Shown in pieces: positions 49,177 to 60,602 of a DNA stretch of 64,000 nucleotides; position 1 is the first letter of the stretch; each line of letters starts with the position of its first letter. Position numbers and translations under genes: made by a program. The notes below the pieces were generated by a model. It had not been told where the DNA came from and did not search any database. It was given only the letters and a program-made list of their open reading frames with translations. This DNA comes from Haloarcula sp. DT43 (lineage in GTDB: Archaea > Halobacteriota > Halobacteria > Halobacteriales > Haloarculaceae): NCBI RefSeq assembly GCF_037078405.1, contig NZ_JAYMGZ010000004.1:496001-560000 (forward strand). The letters run 5' to 3'.

Positions 49177-49815
49177 TCAGCTGACGAGGTCGGCGACCAT
49201 CGAGGAGACGTACGCCAGTTCGTCCTCGTTGACTCCGTGACCCATTCCCTCGTAGATGCGTTCCTCCACGTCCCCGTTCAGGCGCTCGAAGACGGCGGTC
49301 GTGACGTGGACGCGCTCTTCGGGGATGTGCGGGTCGACGTCGCTACAGCCGATGAACACCGGCGTCTCCTCGATGTCGCCCTCGTACTCGCTCTCGTCGA
49401 TGGTCTCACCGATGAGACCGCCGCTGAGGGCAACGAGACCGCCGTAGCGGCGCGGATTGCGAGCGACGAACTCGCTGGCGAGACACGCCCCCTGAGAGAA
49501 GCCCAGGACGAGCACGCGGTCAGCCGGAATCCCGGCTTCTTCGGCCTGGGTGATGGCGTCCTCGATAGCCTGCAACCCGGACGTCCGGCCGGGTTCGTTC
49601 TGCTCGACTGGCGAGAGGAAGGAGTTCGGATACCAGGTGTTGCGCGCGGCCTGGGGCGCGAGCACCGCCAGCCCGTCCTGCTGGAACTCGGCCCCCATCT
49701 GGACGATGCTTCGGGCGGTCGCGCCACGGCCGTGGACCAGGACCGCCGCCGCGCTCGCCTCTGACAGCGCGGTCCCCGCAGTCACGAGCTGTTGGCCCTG
49801 GTGCGGGCCGCTCAT
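49177..49815 (-). CDS. alpha/beta hydrolase, carboxylesterase/phospholipase type
   Basis: A 212-residue enzyme of the LYPLA/carboxylesterase group. 'AAVLVHGRGATARSIVQMG' forms the oxyanion region, 'VLVLGFSQGACLASEFVARN' holds the nucleophile Ser (GFSQG), 'VFIGCSDVDPHIP' the acid Asp and 'YEGMGHGVNEDEL' the His. It should hydrolyse short-chain esters or lysophospholipids. A 29-codon leaderless-looking ORF ends in the ATGA that starts this gene. Confidence 0.92.
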   Translation of the reverse strand: MSGPHQGQQLVTAGTALSEASAAAVLVHGRGATARSIVQMGAEFQQDGLAVLAPQAARNTWYPNSFLSPVEQNEPGRTSGLQAIEDAITQAEEAGIPADRVLVLGFSQGACLASEFVARNPRRYGGLVALSGGLIGETIDESEYEGDIEETPVFIGCSDVDPHIPEERVHVTTAVFERLNGDVEERIYEGMGHGVNEDELAYVSSMVADLVS

Positions 49816-49901
49816 CGCTGCCCTCCCCGGCCCCGTCCGGTCGTGTCCGCGTCGGTTCCCGTTCGTCCGGCACCTGCCGCCAGCCGCCGTGTCGCGTGCA
49901 T
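49812..49901 (-). CDS. 29-codon leaderless ORF coupled to the hydrolase
   Basis: ATG 49899-49901 lies about 25 nt after an AGTATC box (about 49922-49927 on this strand), the position of a leaderless start. The frame (beginning MHATRRLAAGAGRT, Arg- and Gly-rich) ends in TGA at 49812-49814, overlapping the hydrolase ATG as ATGA. A ribosome finishing here could restart on the hydrolase. May be a coupling leader, a micro-protein, or chance. Confidence 0.4.
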   Translation of the reverse strand: MHATRRLAAGAGRTGTDADTTGRGRGGQR

Positions 49902-49963
49902 ACCCCAGGTAGCGCGCGGAGATACTTGACTTGGCACATCGGTCAGTAGACCGAAACGTCGCC

Positions 49964-50797
49964 TCAGCTCCGCAGTCGGAGTTCGATGTCGTCGCCGTCT
50001 CGGACCGCGAGTCCGGCGTCGGTTTCGGAGACGGCGTAGTCCGACCGGCGGAGACGCTCGGCTGCCGTGTCGAGGGCCGCGTCGTCGGGGAGTCGCATCT
50101 CGAACCACGCCAGTCCCTGTCCCCGGTTGGGCGTGGACCGGCCCTGCCAAACGTTGGCCCCGACGTGGTGGTGGTACTCGCCGGCCGCCAGGAACACCGC
50201 GCCGTCGTACGTGGCCCTGACCCGCAGTCCGAGCGCGTCGGCGTAGAACGACCGGGCGGCCGCCACCGACGAGACCTCCAGGTGGACGTGTCCGATGTCG
50301 GACCCGTCGGGCATCGACTGGTCGCCGACCCCGGCGGCCGCGACCCCCTGCGTATCGAGTGGCTCGGTCACCATCTCGACGTGGCCGGACGGCGTCTCGG
50401 TCCACAACTCCCGGGGCCGGTCCCGATAGATTTCGACGCCGTTGCCGGCCGGGTCCGACAGATACAGCGCCTCGCTGACGCCGTGGTCCGACGCGCCGTC
50501 CAGCGTCCACTCCGAGTCGATACGCCGGAGGGCATCGCCCAGCGCCGCCCGCGATGGAACACGGAACGCGACGTGGTACAGCCCGGTCCCCGTCACGTCC
50601 CTCGCCGGTGCGTCCGGCCGATGGTTCAGAACCAGGAGTTCCTCCTCGCCCGCGCCCAGTACCGTCCGGTCGTCGTCCGCCGCCAGGACCTGCAGTCCCA
50701 CGACGTCACGGTAGAACTCGACGACCGGCGGCAGGTCGGCGACGGTCAGCGCCACCCGGCCGATTTCGGTCTCCGACGGACGTGTCGCTCGGTCCAT
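49964..50797 (-). CDS. two-domain VOC (glyoxalase/dioxygenase-like) protein
   Basis: A 277-residue protein started at ATG 50797, which stands about 27 nt after a TATA-like box (gttatgcac). It has two vicinal-oxygen-chelate modules. The first begins 'IGRVALTVADLPPVVEFYRD' and includes 'LYHVAFRVPS' and 'ALYLSDPAGNGVEIYRDRP'; the second begins 'DIGHVHLEVSSVAAARSFYA' with 'YHHHVGANVW'. His and Glu residues at the normal places suggest a metal site as in catechol 2,3-dioxygenase-like CatE proteins. Substrate unknown. Confidence 0.88.
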   Translation of the reverse strand: MDRATRPSETEIGRVALTVADLPPVVEFYRDVVGLQVLAADDDRTVLGAGEEELLVLNHRPDAPARDVTGTGLYHVAFRVPSRAALGDALRRIDSEWTLDGASDHGVSEALYLSDPAGNGVEIYRDRPRELWTETPSGHVEMVTEPLDTQGVAAAGVGDQSMPDGSDIGHVHLEVSSVAAARSFYADALGLRVRATYDGAVFLAAGEYHHHVGANVWQGRSTPNRGQGLAWFEMRLPDDAALDTAAERLRRSDYAVSETDAGLAVRDGDDIELRLRS

Positions 50798-51069
50798 ACG
50801 GGCGGTAGGCGTAGACGGTGCATAACCCTGTTCGTCAGTCGGCGACAGCAGCGCCGGGGAGACAGCGGCGGTCCGACCGGACCCATCCGCTCGGGCCTCA
50901 GTCGCACGCGACGACGGCTTTAGAGAGGGAGTAAAATGCCCCCTAATCCGAATCCAACATATTTCGCCGCGAGAAATAATCATAAACTATTACGTAGTAC
51001 TGGCAGGGTCGTGTGTTAACCTTCATCAGAGTAGTACTATAACCTTCGAGTTGTTACCTTGGGTTGACT
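50798..51069 (+). promoter_or_regulatory. upstream region of the UPF0058 gene with repeated elements
   Basis: No gene is seen in these 272 nt. The last 130 nt are AT-rich. gtagtact occurs twice (about 50995-51002 and 51032-51039), the second directly before the TATA-like ctataacc that lies about 28 nt ahead of ATG 51070. taaccttcat (about 51018-51027) recurs on the minus strand before the UPF0212 gene (51897-51906). These could be binding sites for a regulator. Confidence 0.45.
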
Positions 51070-51306
51070 ATGAAAAAGCAGGAGCTCATCCACCTTCACG
51101 GCCTGCTTGCACAGGTACAGAACCACTACGAAGCCGAATCCGGGAACGAAGTGGACCACGACGAATACGAGGAACTGGGCGTCAAGCCGACATCGATTCA
51201 CAAGTCGAAAACCGACCACAAGGCCGCTGTTTTTGCGATTGCTGACGGTATTGCCTCCGAGATGGCCGACGAAGCCAAAGAGCCTGTTTCTGCCGCCGCG
51301 GACTAA
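51070..51306 (+). CDS. UPF0058 family protein
   Basis: A 78-residue helical protein with the family N-terminus MKKQELIHLHGLLAQV and the central 'YEELGVKPTSIHKSKTDHKA' followed by 'AVFAIADGIASEM'. The family is archaeal, small and of unknown function; conserved His and Lys residues hint at nucleic-acid or metal contact. An in-frame TTG at 51064 is a less likely start. Lower GC around the start than the neighbours comes from the regulatory region. Confidence 0.9.
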   Translation: MKKQELIHLHGLLAQVQNHYEAESGNEVDHDEYEELGVKPTSIHKSKTDHKAAVFAIADGIASEMADEAKEPVSAAAD

Positions 51307-51426
51307 CGGTATCCGTAGTTTCTACGCAGTTTCCCCCGAAAAGCCGTGCCGCTATCGACCTGAGAACGGCGGTCAGAATCACAGCAGAGGGGGGTACGGT
51401 TCGGGCGGTCGTCCAGCGTATCCGGG

Positions 51427-51870
51427 TTATTCGTCGATTAATTCCTCGAACTCGGGCAACACGTCCTCGGAGTCCTCCGCCGATTGACTCGACTCGTCGT
51501 CGGCCTCGGTATCGGTGTCCTCGTCGGACTCCTCCGGGATCTCCTCGATTTCGAGCACGTCCAGCGGGATGTTCTCCAGCCGTTGCCCGATTTCCTTGCG
51601 GGCGATTCGGGCGGCGTGTTCGTCCCGTTCGACGTTGAACACGGTCATCTCCAGTTCGAGCGCGACGAGGCTCTCGTCGGCGGCAAGGAACGCAGGCTCC
51701 AGTGTCTCGCCGCAGTGCGGGCAGTGACGGTCCCCCATGTTGATTTCGACGTAGTTGAGGTCGGGGTTCAGCATCTCCCCCGTCTTCGAGATGGCGATGC
51801 GAACTGCCTCGTCCGCAGACGCCACGTCGTACACTGGGACTGCGGCCTCGACGACAACTCGGCAATTCAT
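51427..51870 (-). CDS. UPF0212 (DUF555) family protein
   Basis: A 147-residue protein started at ATG 51870. 'RVVVEAAVPVYDVASADEAV', then 'AISKTGEMLNPDLNYVEINM' and 'CPHCGETLEPAFLAADESLV' match the archaeal DUF555 pattern, with a CPHC zinc half-site. The C-terminal 35 residues are an acidic Ser/Asp/Glu tail. Function unknown. A TATA-like box (cattatattgg) is about 25 nt upstream on this strand. It faces the UPF0058 gene, and both share an upstream decamer. Confidence 0.9.
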   Translation of the reverse strand: MNCRVVVEAAVPVYDVASADEAVRIAISKTGEMLNPDLNYVEINMGDRHCPHCGETLEPAFLAADESLVALELEMTVFNVERDEHAARIARKEIGQRLENIPLDVLEIEEIPEESDEDTDTEADDESSQSAEDSEDVLPEFEELIDE

Positions 51871-52106
51871 ACTGGTATGTTCTTTTTCCAATATAATGAA
51901 GGTTAGCCCCGAAACGAGGGTCGCCACACCCCGCGTAACTCGGCGGTAGAACGCGCTATCGGGCGGTCCACACGCGAGCGACCCGACCCATCACGACGGC
52001 GAAAGGCGACGACGGAGAGCTGCCAGTGGATACCGGGCCGGGCGGACCTGCCCCGCGTGAGCGGAACTCGTAACGCCATTACTTCCGGGACCATACCACA
52101 CGGACG

Positions 52107-53015
52107 ATGGAACAGGGCGTCATCGACGTTGGGTCGCTGGCCGGCGGTATCGACCTGCAGGCAACTGTCGAGAGCGGGCAGTCGTACCTCTGGAACCGGG
52201 AGGACGGGGGGATGTACGGGCGCGAGGGGGCGACCGGTGGCGACGCGTGGTACTGGACTACGGTCCGTCGAGACGGGTCGCCGGCGGTCGTCCGCGTCCG
52301 TCAGCGGGACGGGGGCCTGGAATGGGAGTCCACAATCGACGCCGAGGCGACGCTCAGACGGCTGCTCCGTCTGGAGGACGACCTCCCCGCGATTCGTGAG
52401 ACGGCACCGGCCGACGACGTGGTCCGGTCGGCCTACGACTCGTTCTGGGGGCTGCGCCTCGTGCAGGACCCGCCGTTTGGCTCGCTCATCTCCTTTATCT
52501 GCTCGGCCCAGATGCGCGTCGCGCGGATTCACGGCATGCAGCGGGCGCTACGTGACGCGTTCGGCGAGGAAGTCGCGTTCGACGGCCGGACGTACAGCGC
52601 CTATCCGACGCCCGAGGCACTGGCCGAAACGACGGAAGAACGGCTCCGGGAGCTCGGGCTGGGTTACCGCGCGCCGTACGTCCAGCGCACCGCCGAGATG
52701 GTGGCGACCGGCGACGCCGACCCCGAGGAGGCCGTCGGCCTCGACTACGAGGACGCCAGGGAGTCGCTCACCCGCTTCGTCGGCGTCGGCGACAAGGTCG
52801 CGGACTGCGTGTTGCTGTTCTCGCTTGGCTACCTCGAAGCGGTCCCGCTTGACACCTGGATTCGGACGACCATCGAGGAGTACTACCCGGACTGCGAGCG
52901 GGGGAACTACGCCGAGACGTCGCGTGCCATCCGGGCCGCGCTCGGCGGCGAGTACGCCGGCTACACGCAGACGTATCTGTTCCACTACCTCCGGACGGGC
53001 AGCGACGAGAGCTGA
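52107..53015 (+). CDS. ogg: 8-oxoguanine DNA glycosylase-like (OGG/AlkA-type HhH-GPD)
   Basis: A 302-residue DNA repair enzyme. The N-terminal domain ('GIDLQATVESGQSYLWNRED') is the OGG_N fold. The helix-hairpin-helix 'FVGVGDKVADCVLLFSLGY' gives the catalytic Lys (GVGDKVADC) and 'EAVPLDTWIRTTI' the catalytic Asp, which together define OGG1-like bifunctional glycosylases. It removes 8-oxoguanine or alkylated bases and cuts at the resulting abasic site. It heads a same-strand run with acyP and nnr. Confidence 0.9.
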   Translation: MEQGVIDVGSLAGGIDLQATVESGQSYLWNREDGGMYGREGATGGDAWYWTTVRRDGSPAVVRVRQRDGGLEWESTIDAEATLRRLLRLEDDLPAIRETAPADDVVRSAYDSFWGLRLVQDPPFGSLISFICSAQMRVARIHGMQRALRDAFGEEVAFDGRTYSAYPTPEALAETTEERLRELGLGYRAPYVQRTAEMVATGDADPEEAVGLDYEDARESLTRFVGVGDKVADCVLLFSLGYLEAVPLDTWIRTTIEEYYPDCERGNYAETSRAIRAALGGEYAGYTQTYLFHYLRTGSDES

Positions 53016-53069
53016 CGACGTATTGCGGAAGCCGACAGTATAACGGGCTCGGCGGGCGACCCATCGGAT

Positions 53070-53345
53070 ATGGCTCGCACGCGAGCACACGTGTTCGTCT
53101 CCGGTCGTGTTCAGGGCGTCTACTACAGGGCGACCACGCGGGAGCGCGCACAGGGACAGGGCGTCGACGGATGGGTCCGCAACCTCGACGACGGCCGCGT
53201 CGAGGCGGTGTTCGAAGGCCCCGAGGCCGACGTGGAAGCGATGGTCGAGTTCTGCCACGAGGGGAGCGAACGCGCGAACGTCACCGACGTCGAAGTCGAG
53301 TACGGGGACCCCGAGGGGCTGGACGGCTTCGAAGTCAAGTGGTGA
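53070..53345 (+). CDS. acyP: acylphosphatase
   Basis: A 91-residue enzyme that hydrolyses acyl phosphates. The active-site pattern 'VFVSGRVQGVYYRATTRERA' supplies the catalytic Arg and 'GWVRNLDDGRVEAVFEGPEA' the Asn. Length and motifs are typical. It follows ogg after 54 nt and precedes the NAD(P)HX repair gene. Confidence 0.96.
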   Translation: MARTRAHVFVSGRVQGVYYRATTRERAQGQGVDGWVRNLDDGRVEAVFEGPEADVEAMVEFCHEGSERANVTDVEVEYGDPEGLDGFEVKW

Positions 53346-53385
53346 GTCCCGTAGAGTTACTTCGCTGGCGGGCGAACCCGCGGGT

Positions 53386-54819
53386 ATGCTCACCGGCTCC
53401 GAAATGGGTGTGGTCGACGAGAACGCCGCCGCGCTCGGCGTCCCGCGCAAACAGTTGATGGAGTCGTCCGGGCACGCCGTCGCCCGGGCGGTTCGCTCCC
53501 TCGCGGCCCCCGGCGACCGGGTCACTATCGTCGCCGGGCGGGGGAACAACGGCGGGGACGCGCTCGTCGCCGCCCGCTTTCTCGACGACTACGACCTCCG
53601 CGTCCTCCTGCTGGGCCGTCCGGACGCCATCTCGACGACGATTGCCAGGGAGAACTGGGACGCCCTCGAACGCGCCGAGTACCCGACGGAAACGGTCGGG
53701 GACGCCACGGCGTTCGCCCTCGACGCCCCCGACGTGGTCGTCGACGCGATGCTCGGGACCGGTATCGCCGGCGACCTCCGGGAGCCCGAAGCGACGGCCG
53801 CCGCGGCGATGAACGGGATGGCCGCGGCCGTTCTCTCCGTGGACGTGCCCTCCGGTCTCGACGCCGAGACGGGACGGCTGGCCGACAACGCCGTCGCCCC
53901 CGACCACGTCGTCACGTTCCACGACACCAAGCCGGGCCTGCCGGCCCTCGACGTGCCGGTCACCGTCGCCGACATCGGCATTCCCGACGCGGCGGAGTTG
54001 TTCGTCGAGCGGGGCGACCTCACCCGCCTCGAACGGGACCCCGCGAGCCACAAGGGGGACAACGGTGAGGTGCTGGTCGTCGGCGGCGGGCCGTACACCG
54101 GCGCGCCGGCGCTCAGCGCACAGGCGGCGCTCAGGGGCGGGGCCGACCTCGTCCGGGTCGCCTGTCCGGCCGTCGTGGCCCGCGAGATACAGTCCTACAG
54201 CGAGAACCTCATCCTGCGGCCGTTCGACGGCGACCACCTCGCACCACCGCACGTCGACCGCCTGGCCGACCTGGCCTCGGACCACGACACGCTGGTCGTC
54301 GGGCCGGGACTGGGCGACGCCGACGCGACGCTGGAGGCGGTCGCGGAGCTACTCTCGAGGTTCGAGGGCACGGCAGTCGTCGACGCCGACGCCCTGTCGG
54401 TGGTGCCGGACATCGAGACGGACGCGGAACTCGTCTGTACGCCCCACCAGGGCGAACTCCGCGGCATGGGCGGTGAAACCGATGCGGACTGGCGGGCGCG
54501 GGCGGACCTCGTGGAATCGTTCGCGTCGGAGGTCGGCCAGACGCTGCTGGTCAAAGGCCCCTACGACGTCGTCTCCGACGGCGAGCGGACCCGCGTCAGC
54601 CGCACGGGCAATCCAGGGATGACGGTCGGCGGGACCGGCGACGTGCTCGCGGGCGTGACGGGCGCGCTCGCCTGCGTGCAGGCCCCGCTCGACGCGGCCG
54701 CCATCGCTGCCTACACTGTCGGTACCGTCGGCGACCGCGTCGTCGAAGACCGCGGCTACGGACTGGTCGCGACGGACCTCTTAGAGGAGATACCGAGCGT
54801 GCTGTGGCAGCGAGACTGA
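53386..54819 (+). CDS. nnr: bifunctional NAD(P)H-hydrate epimerase / ADP-dependent dehydratase
   Basis: A 477-residue fusion started at ATG 53386. Residues 1-210 are the YjeF-N epimerase ('VTIVAGRGNNGGDALVAARF'). Residues 220-477 are the ribokinase-like dehydratase ('EVLVVGGGPYTGAPALSAQA', 'LVCTPHQGELRGMGG' and 'NPGMTVGGTGDVLAGVTGAL', where GTGD holds the catalytic Asp). Together they repair damaged hydrated nicotinamide cofactors. Same-strand neighbour of acyP, 40 nt apart; convergent with hflX. Confidence 0.95.
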   Translation: MLTGSEMGVVDENAAALGVPRKQLMESSGHAVARAVRSLAAPGDRVTIVAGRGNNGGDALVAARFLDDYDLRVLLLGRPDAISTTIARENWDALERAEYPTETVGDATAFALDAPDVVVDAMLGTGIAGDLREPEATAAAAMNGMAAAVLSVDVPSGLDAETGRLADNAVAPDHVVTFHDTKPGLPALDVPVTVADIGIPDAAELFVERGDLTRLERDPASHKGDNGEVLVVGGGPYTGAPALSAQAALRGGADLVRVACPAVVAREIQSYSENLILRPFDGDHLAPPHVDRLADLASDHDTLVVGPGLGDADATLEAVAELLSRFEGTAVVDADALSVVPDIETDAELVCTPHQGELRGMGGETDADWRARADLVESFASEVGQTLLVKGPYDVVSDGERTRVSRTGNPGMTVGGTGDVLAGVTGALACVQAPLDAAAIAAYTVGTVGDRVVEDRGYGLVATDLLEEIPSVLWQRD

Positions 54820-54820
54820 G

Positions 54821-56131
54821 TCAGGCCGACGCGCCGACGAGGTCACCGGCTTTCGCCCGGGACTGCTCGATGATGGCCGGCCGCGCCTCGAACTCGATGA
54901 CAACCTGGTCGCCGTAGTCGACCGTCTCGACGCTGGCGTGGTCGTGAATCCACGAGACGAGGCTCATCGTGTCGTCGGTCATCGGGAGGACGAGCCGCTC
55001 GCGCTCGTAGTCCGGCAGTTCGCGGTCGATGCGCTCGGCGAGGTCGTCGATGTTGAGCCCCTGCTTGGCGCTGACGGCGACGGGGTTCGGAGCCAGCGAG
55101 GAGAGGGCGTCTTTCTTGCGGCGGACCTCCTCGTCGTCGACCGTGTCAGTCTTGTTGAGCACCGTGACGATGGGGGCCTCGTTGCGCTCGTACAGCGTGT
55201 CGTGACTCGTCACCAGTTTCTCGCGGATCTCCTCGACGGACTCGGAGACGTCGACGACGAGCAAGACGAGGTCGGCGTGGTACACCGACCCTAGCGTCGA
55301 CTTGAACGACTCGACGAGCCAGTGAGGGAGGTCCTGGATGAACCCGACGGTGTCGGTGACCAGCACCTCGCGCTTGCCGACCGCCGCGCGCCGCGTGGTC
55401 GTGCCAAGGGTCGTGAACAGCCGGTCCTCGCTCTCGGCAGTCGTGTCCAGGTCAGGGTGTAAGTCGTCGTTCTCGTCGACGTCAAGGTCGTCGGCGAGGC
55501 GGCGCAGGAGCGTCGACTTCCCGGCGTTGGTGTAGCCGGCCAGCGCGACGAGGTCGAACCCGGACTCACGGCGCTGCTCCCGCCGGTGTCGCTCGGTCTC
55601 TTCGATGGAGTCGAGTTCGTCCCGGATGTTGGAAATCTGCTTTTTGATGTCCTCCTCGCGGGACTCGTCGTACTCGCCCAGGCCCATGAACCCCGGGCGC
55701 TCGTCGCGCTTTGCCAGACTCGCCTTGGCCTCGGCCCGCGGGAGTTCGTAGCGAAGCTCCGCGAGTTCGACCTGGAGCTGTGCCTTCCGCGTCCGGGCCC
55801 GCTGGCCGAAGATTTCGAGGATGAGCCGGAAGCGGTCGATGACACGCACCCGTTCCGGGAGCTCGTTCCCGATGTTGTACGTCTGGTACGGACCGAGCTG
55901 GTTGTCGAAGATGACGACGGCGGCCCCTTCGCGGGCGACGGCGTTGCTCAACCGCGTCACCTTCCCCTCGCCGAGGTGGTACGCCGGGTCCTCCGTCCGG
56001 GTCTGTGTCACCTCGTCGACGACCTCGTAGCCGGCCGCCCGGGCGAGGTCCCGTATCTCTTCGGTGTCGGCGGTGCCGCTGTCGACGCGCTTCGCGATGA
56101 CCGCCCGTTCCGTGGTGTGTGTCGCCGTCAC
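54821..56131 (-). CDS. hflX: ribosome-associated GTPase HflX
   Basis: A 436-residue GTPase. The N-terminal HflX domain ('VVIFDNQLGPYQTYNIGNEL') and a long helical hairpin precede the G domain: G1 'ALAGYTNAGKSTLLRRL', G3 'VLVTDTVGFIQDLP', G4 'TVLNKTDTV' and G5 'VAVSAKQGLNID'. In bacteria HflX rescues stalled ribosomes and in archaea it binds large subunits. A TATA-like tatttaa stretch is about 26 nt before the start, fitting a leaderless message. Confidence 0.95.
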   Translation of the reverse strand: MTATHTTERAVIAKRVDSGTADTEEIRDLARAAGYEVVDEVTQTRTEDPAYHLGEGKVTRLSNAVAREGAAVVIFDNQLGPYQTYNIGNELPERVRVIDRFRLILEIFGQRARTRKAQLQVELAELRYELPRAEAKASLAKRDERPGFMGLGEYDESREEDIKKQISNIRDELDSIEETERHRREQRRESGFDLVALAGYTNAGKSTLLRRLADDLDVDENDDLHPDLDTTAESEDRLFTTLGTTTRRAAVGKREVLVTDTVGFIQDLPHWLVESFKSTLGSVYHADLVLLVVDVSESVEEIREKLVTSHDTLYERNEAPIVTVLNKTDTVDDEEVRRKKDALSSLAPNPVAVSAKQGLNIDDLAERIDRELPDYERERLVLPMTDDTMSLVSWIHDHASVETVDYGDQVVIEFEARPAIIEQSRAKAGDLVGASA

Positions 56132-56293
56132 TCGTTACAGAACTACGGCGTCCGATTATTTAACCCCCCGGGAGGCGCACACAGCCGTCGAGAGATAACG
56201 GACTGAACGGCAGAATGGCGGATACGTCGGGCGACGGCGGGTCGGGAGGACGCGACGCCCGCCCGACAACCCAACGACGGCTACGACCTCGGT

Positions 56294-59019
<2,726 letters not shown>

Positions 59020-59025
59020 GCGGCG

Positions 59026-59754
59026 TCAGCCCCGCGTACTGATGTCGTCCTCGTCTTTGATGATGCGCGTCTCCGCCTCGCCGCTGGTGTGTTCGTTCAC
59101 CACGTCGTAGAAGTCGTTTTGCAGGCCAGCCGGGAACGTCAGCACGCCGACCCAGGAGCCGTCGGACTGCCACTCCTCGCGTTCGAGGTCGCCGAACTGC
59201 CGTATCTGTGCCTGTGCGCTCCCGGCGTAGTCGGCGGGGACCTGCACCGCGACGGTGACCTCGTCGAACCGGATGGGGATGACCGGCCGGAGCGCGTCGA
59301 GGGCGTCGTCGACCTGCGCCTCGACGGGCTCCATCGGGTCGACCCTGAAGTCGGTCTCCTCGAGTGCCGACTCGATGCGTTCGGGCGGGTGCGGCGCGTC
59401 GTCCATCTGGGGATTGACCGCGTTGCGCGTGATGCGCTGGATGAGTTGTTTGTGCTTTTGCTCCTGCATCTCGCGGCGCTGGTCGGCCGTAATCTGAATC
59501 TCCCCGCGCTTGATGACCTCGGGGATGATAGCCATCGGGTCCGTGGTGTCGAACACCTCTTCGAGCATGTTCTCGGGCGGCCGGTCCCCGCGCGAAGCGT
59601 CCTCGAACACGTCCTCTGCCGCGATGACGTCTTCGAGTTCGCCGTCGAAGTCGTCGCGCTTTATCGCCAGCGCAGCGTCCGGATCGACCAGTACCTCGAA
59701 CCGCTGGCCGTGGGATTCGAGGCGCGCCGTCACCGCCTCGTCAAGCGATATCAT
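59026..59754 (-). CDS. ribosome assembly factor SBDS
   Basis: A 242-residue archaeal SBDS/Sdo1 protein, started at ATG 59754; ATG 59760, two codons earlier, is possible. The N-domain 'KRDDFDGELEDVIAAEDVFE', the middle domain 'EVIKRGEIQITADQRREMQE' with 'LIQRITRNAVNPQ', and the ferredoxin-like C-domain are all present. SBDS releases the anti-association factor aIF6 from new large subunits. It is just downstream of psmA on the same strand, a cluster widely kept in archaea. Confidence 0.95.
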   Translation of the reverse strand: MISLDEAVTARLESHGQRFEVLVDPDAALAIKRDDFDGELEDVIAAEDVFEDASRGDRPPENMLEEVFDTTDPMAIIPEVIKRGEIQITADQRREMQEQKHKQLIQRITRNAVNPQMDDAPHPPERIESALEETDFRVDPMEPVEAQVDDALDALRPVIPIRFDEVTVAVQVPADYAGSAQAQIRQFGDLEREEWQSDGSWVGVLTFPAGLQNDFYDVVNEHTSGEAETRIIKDEDDISTRG

Positions 59755-59826
59755 ACCCATCGGTAGCAGTGGGCCAGTTAAAGGCCTTACTGCGTGGGGA
59801 CTGAAAAGGGTCCGCGGCCGGGGCGG

Positions 59827-60600
59827 TTACTCCTCGGTGTCGTCTTCGTCCGCGTCCGCGTCCTCGGCAGCCGCAAGCAGGTCGGCTTCCGTGAGGTGGG
59901 CTCGCTTCTCCTCGTCGGTCAACTGCCCGAACGTCTCCGTCTCGGCGTCGACCGTGGCGACGCCGATGCCTTCCGGCGTGAGTCCGTCGTCGGTGACAGA
60001 GGCGAGGGCCGCCAGCGCGAGGTCGACGCCCGCATCGAGGTCCATTCCCTCGTCGTAGTGCTCCTCGAGGTAGTCGCGGATGTCACCGCGGTCGGCCCCG
60101 ACGGCCAGCGCCTTCCACTCGTAGGGCGTCCCGGAGGGGTCGGTCTCGAACAGGCGGGGCTCACCGTCGACGATGCCGCCGATGATGAGTGCGACGCCGA
60201 ACGGGCGCGCGCCGCCGACCTGCGTGTACTGCTGGATGAAGTCGGTGATTTCCTTCGTCAGCGTCTCGACGCCGACCGGTTCGCCGTAGCGCAGCTGGTT
60301 CACCTGCGCCTGCCGGCGGGCGAAGTCGATGAGTTGTCGCGCGTCGGCGACGTGGCCGGCGGAGGCGATGCCGATGTGGTCGTCGGCCTTGTGAATCTTC
60401 TCGACGGAGGAGCGCTCCATCAGGGGCGACCGGATGCGCTTGTCCACGGCGAGGACGACGCCGTCGCTCGTCCTGACGCCGATACTTGCTGTGCCGCGTT
60501 TGACCGCTTCGCGGGCGTACTCGACCTGGTAGAGGCGTCCGTCCGGGGAGAAGATAGTAATCCCACGGTCGTAGGCCTGCTGTTGGTTTTGTCCCTGCAT
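59827..60600 (-). CDS. psmA: proteasome subunit alpha
   Basis: A 257-residue alpha subunit of the 20S proteasome. The N-terminus 'QQQAYDRGITIFSPDGRLYQ' followed by VEYA is the gate-forming H0 region of all alpha subunits, and 'GTASIGVRTSDGVVLAVDKR' and 'ARPFGVALIIGGI' are core motifs. The end is an acidic tail of about 30 residues. It lies 2 nt from rnp2, then 72 nt before SBDS, in the archaeal exosome/RNase P/proteasome superoperon. Confidence 0.97.
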   Translation of the reverse strand: MQGQNQQQAYDRGITIFSPDGRLYQVEYAREAVKRGTASIGVRTSDGVVLAVDKRIRSPLMERSSVEKIHKADDHIGIASAGHVADARQLIDFARRQAQVNQLRYGEPVGVETLTKEITDFIQQYTQVGGARPFGVALIIGGIVDGEPRLFETDPSGTPYEWKALAVGADRGDIRDYLEEHYDEGMDLDAGVDLALAALASVTDDGLTPEGIGVATVDAETETFGQLTDEEKRAHLTEADLLAAAEDADADEDDTEE

Positions 60601-60602
60601 AG

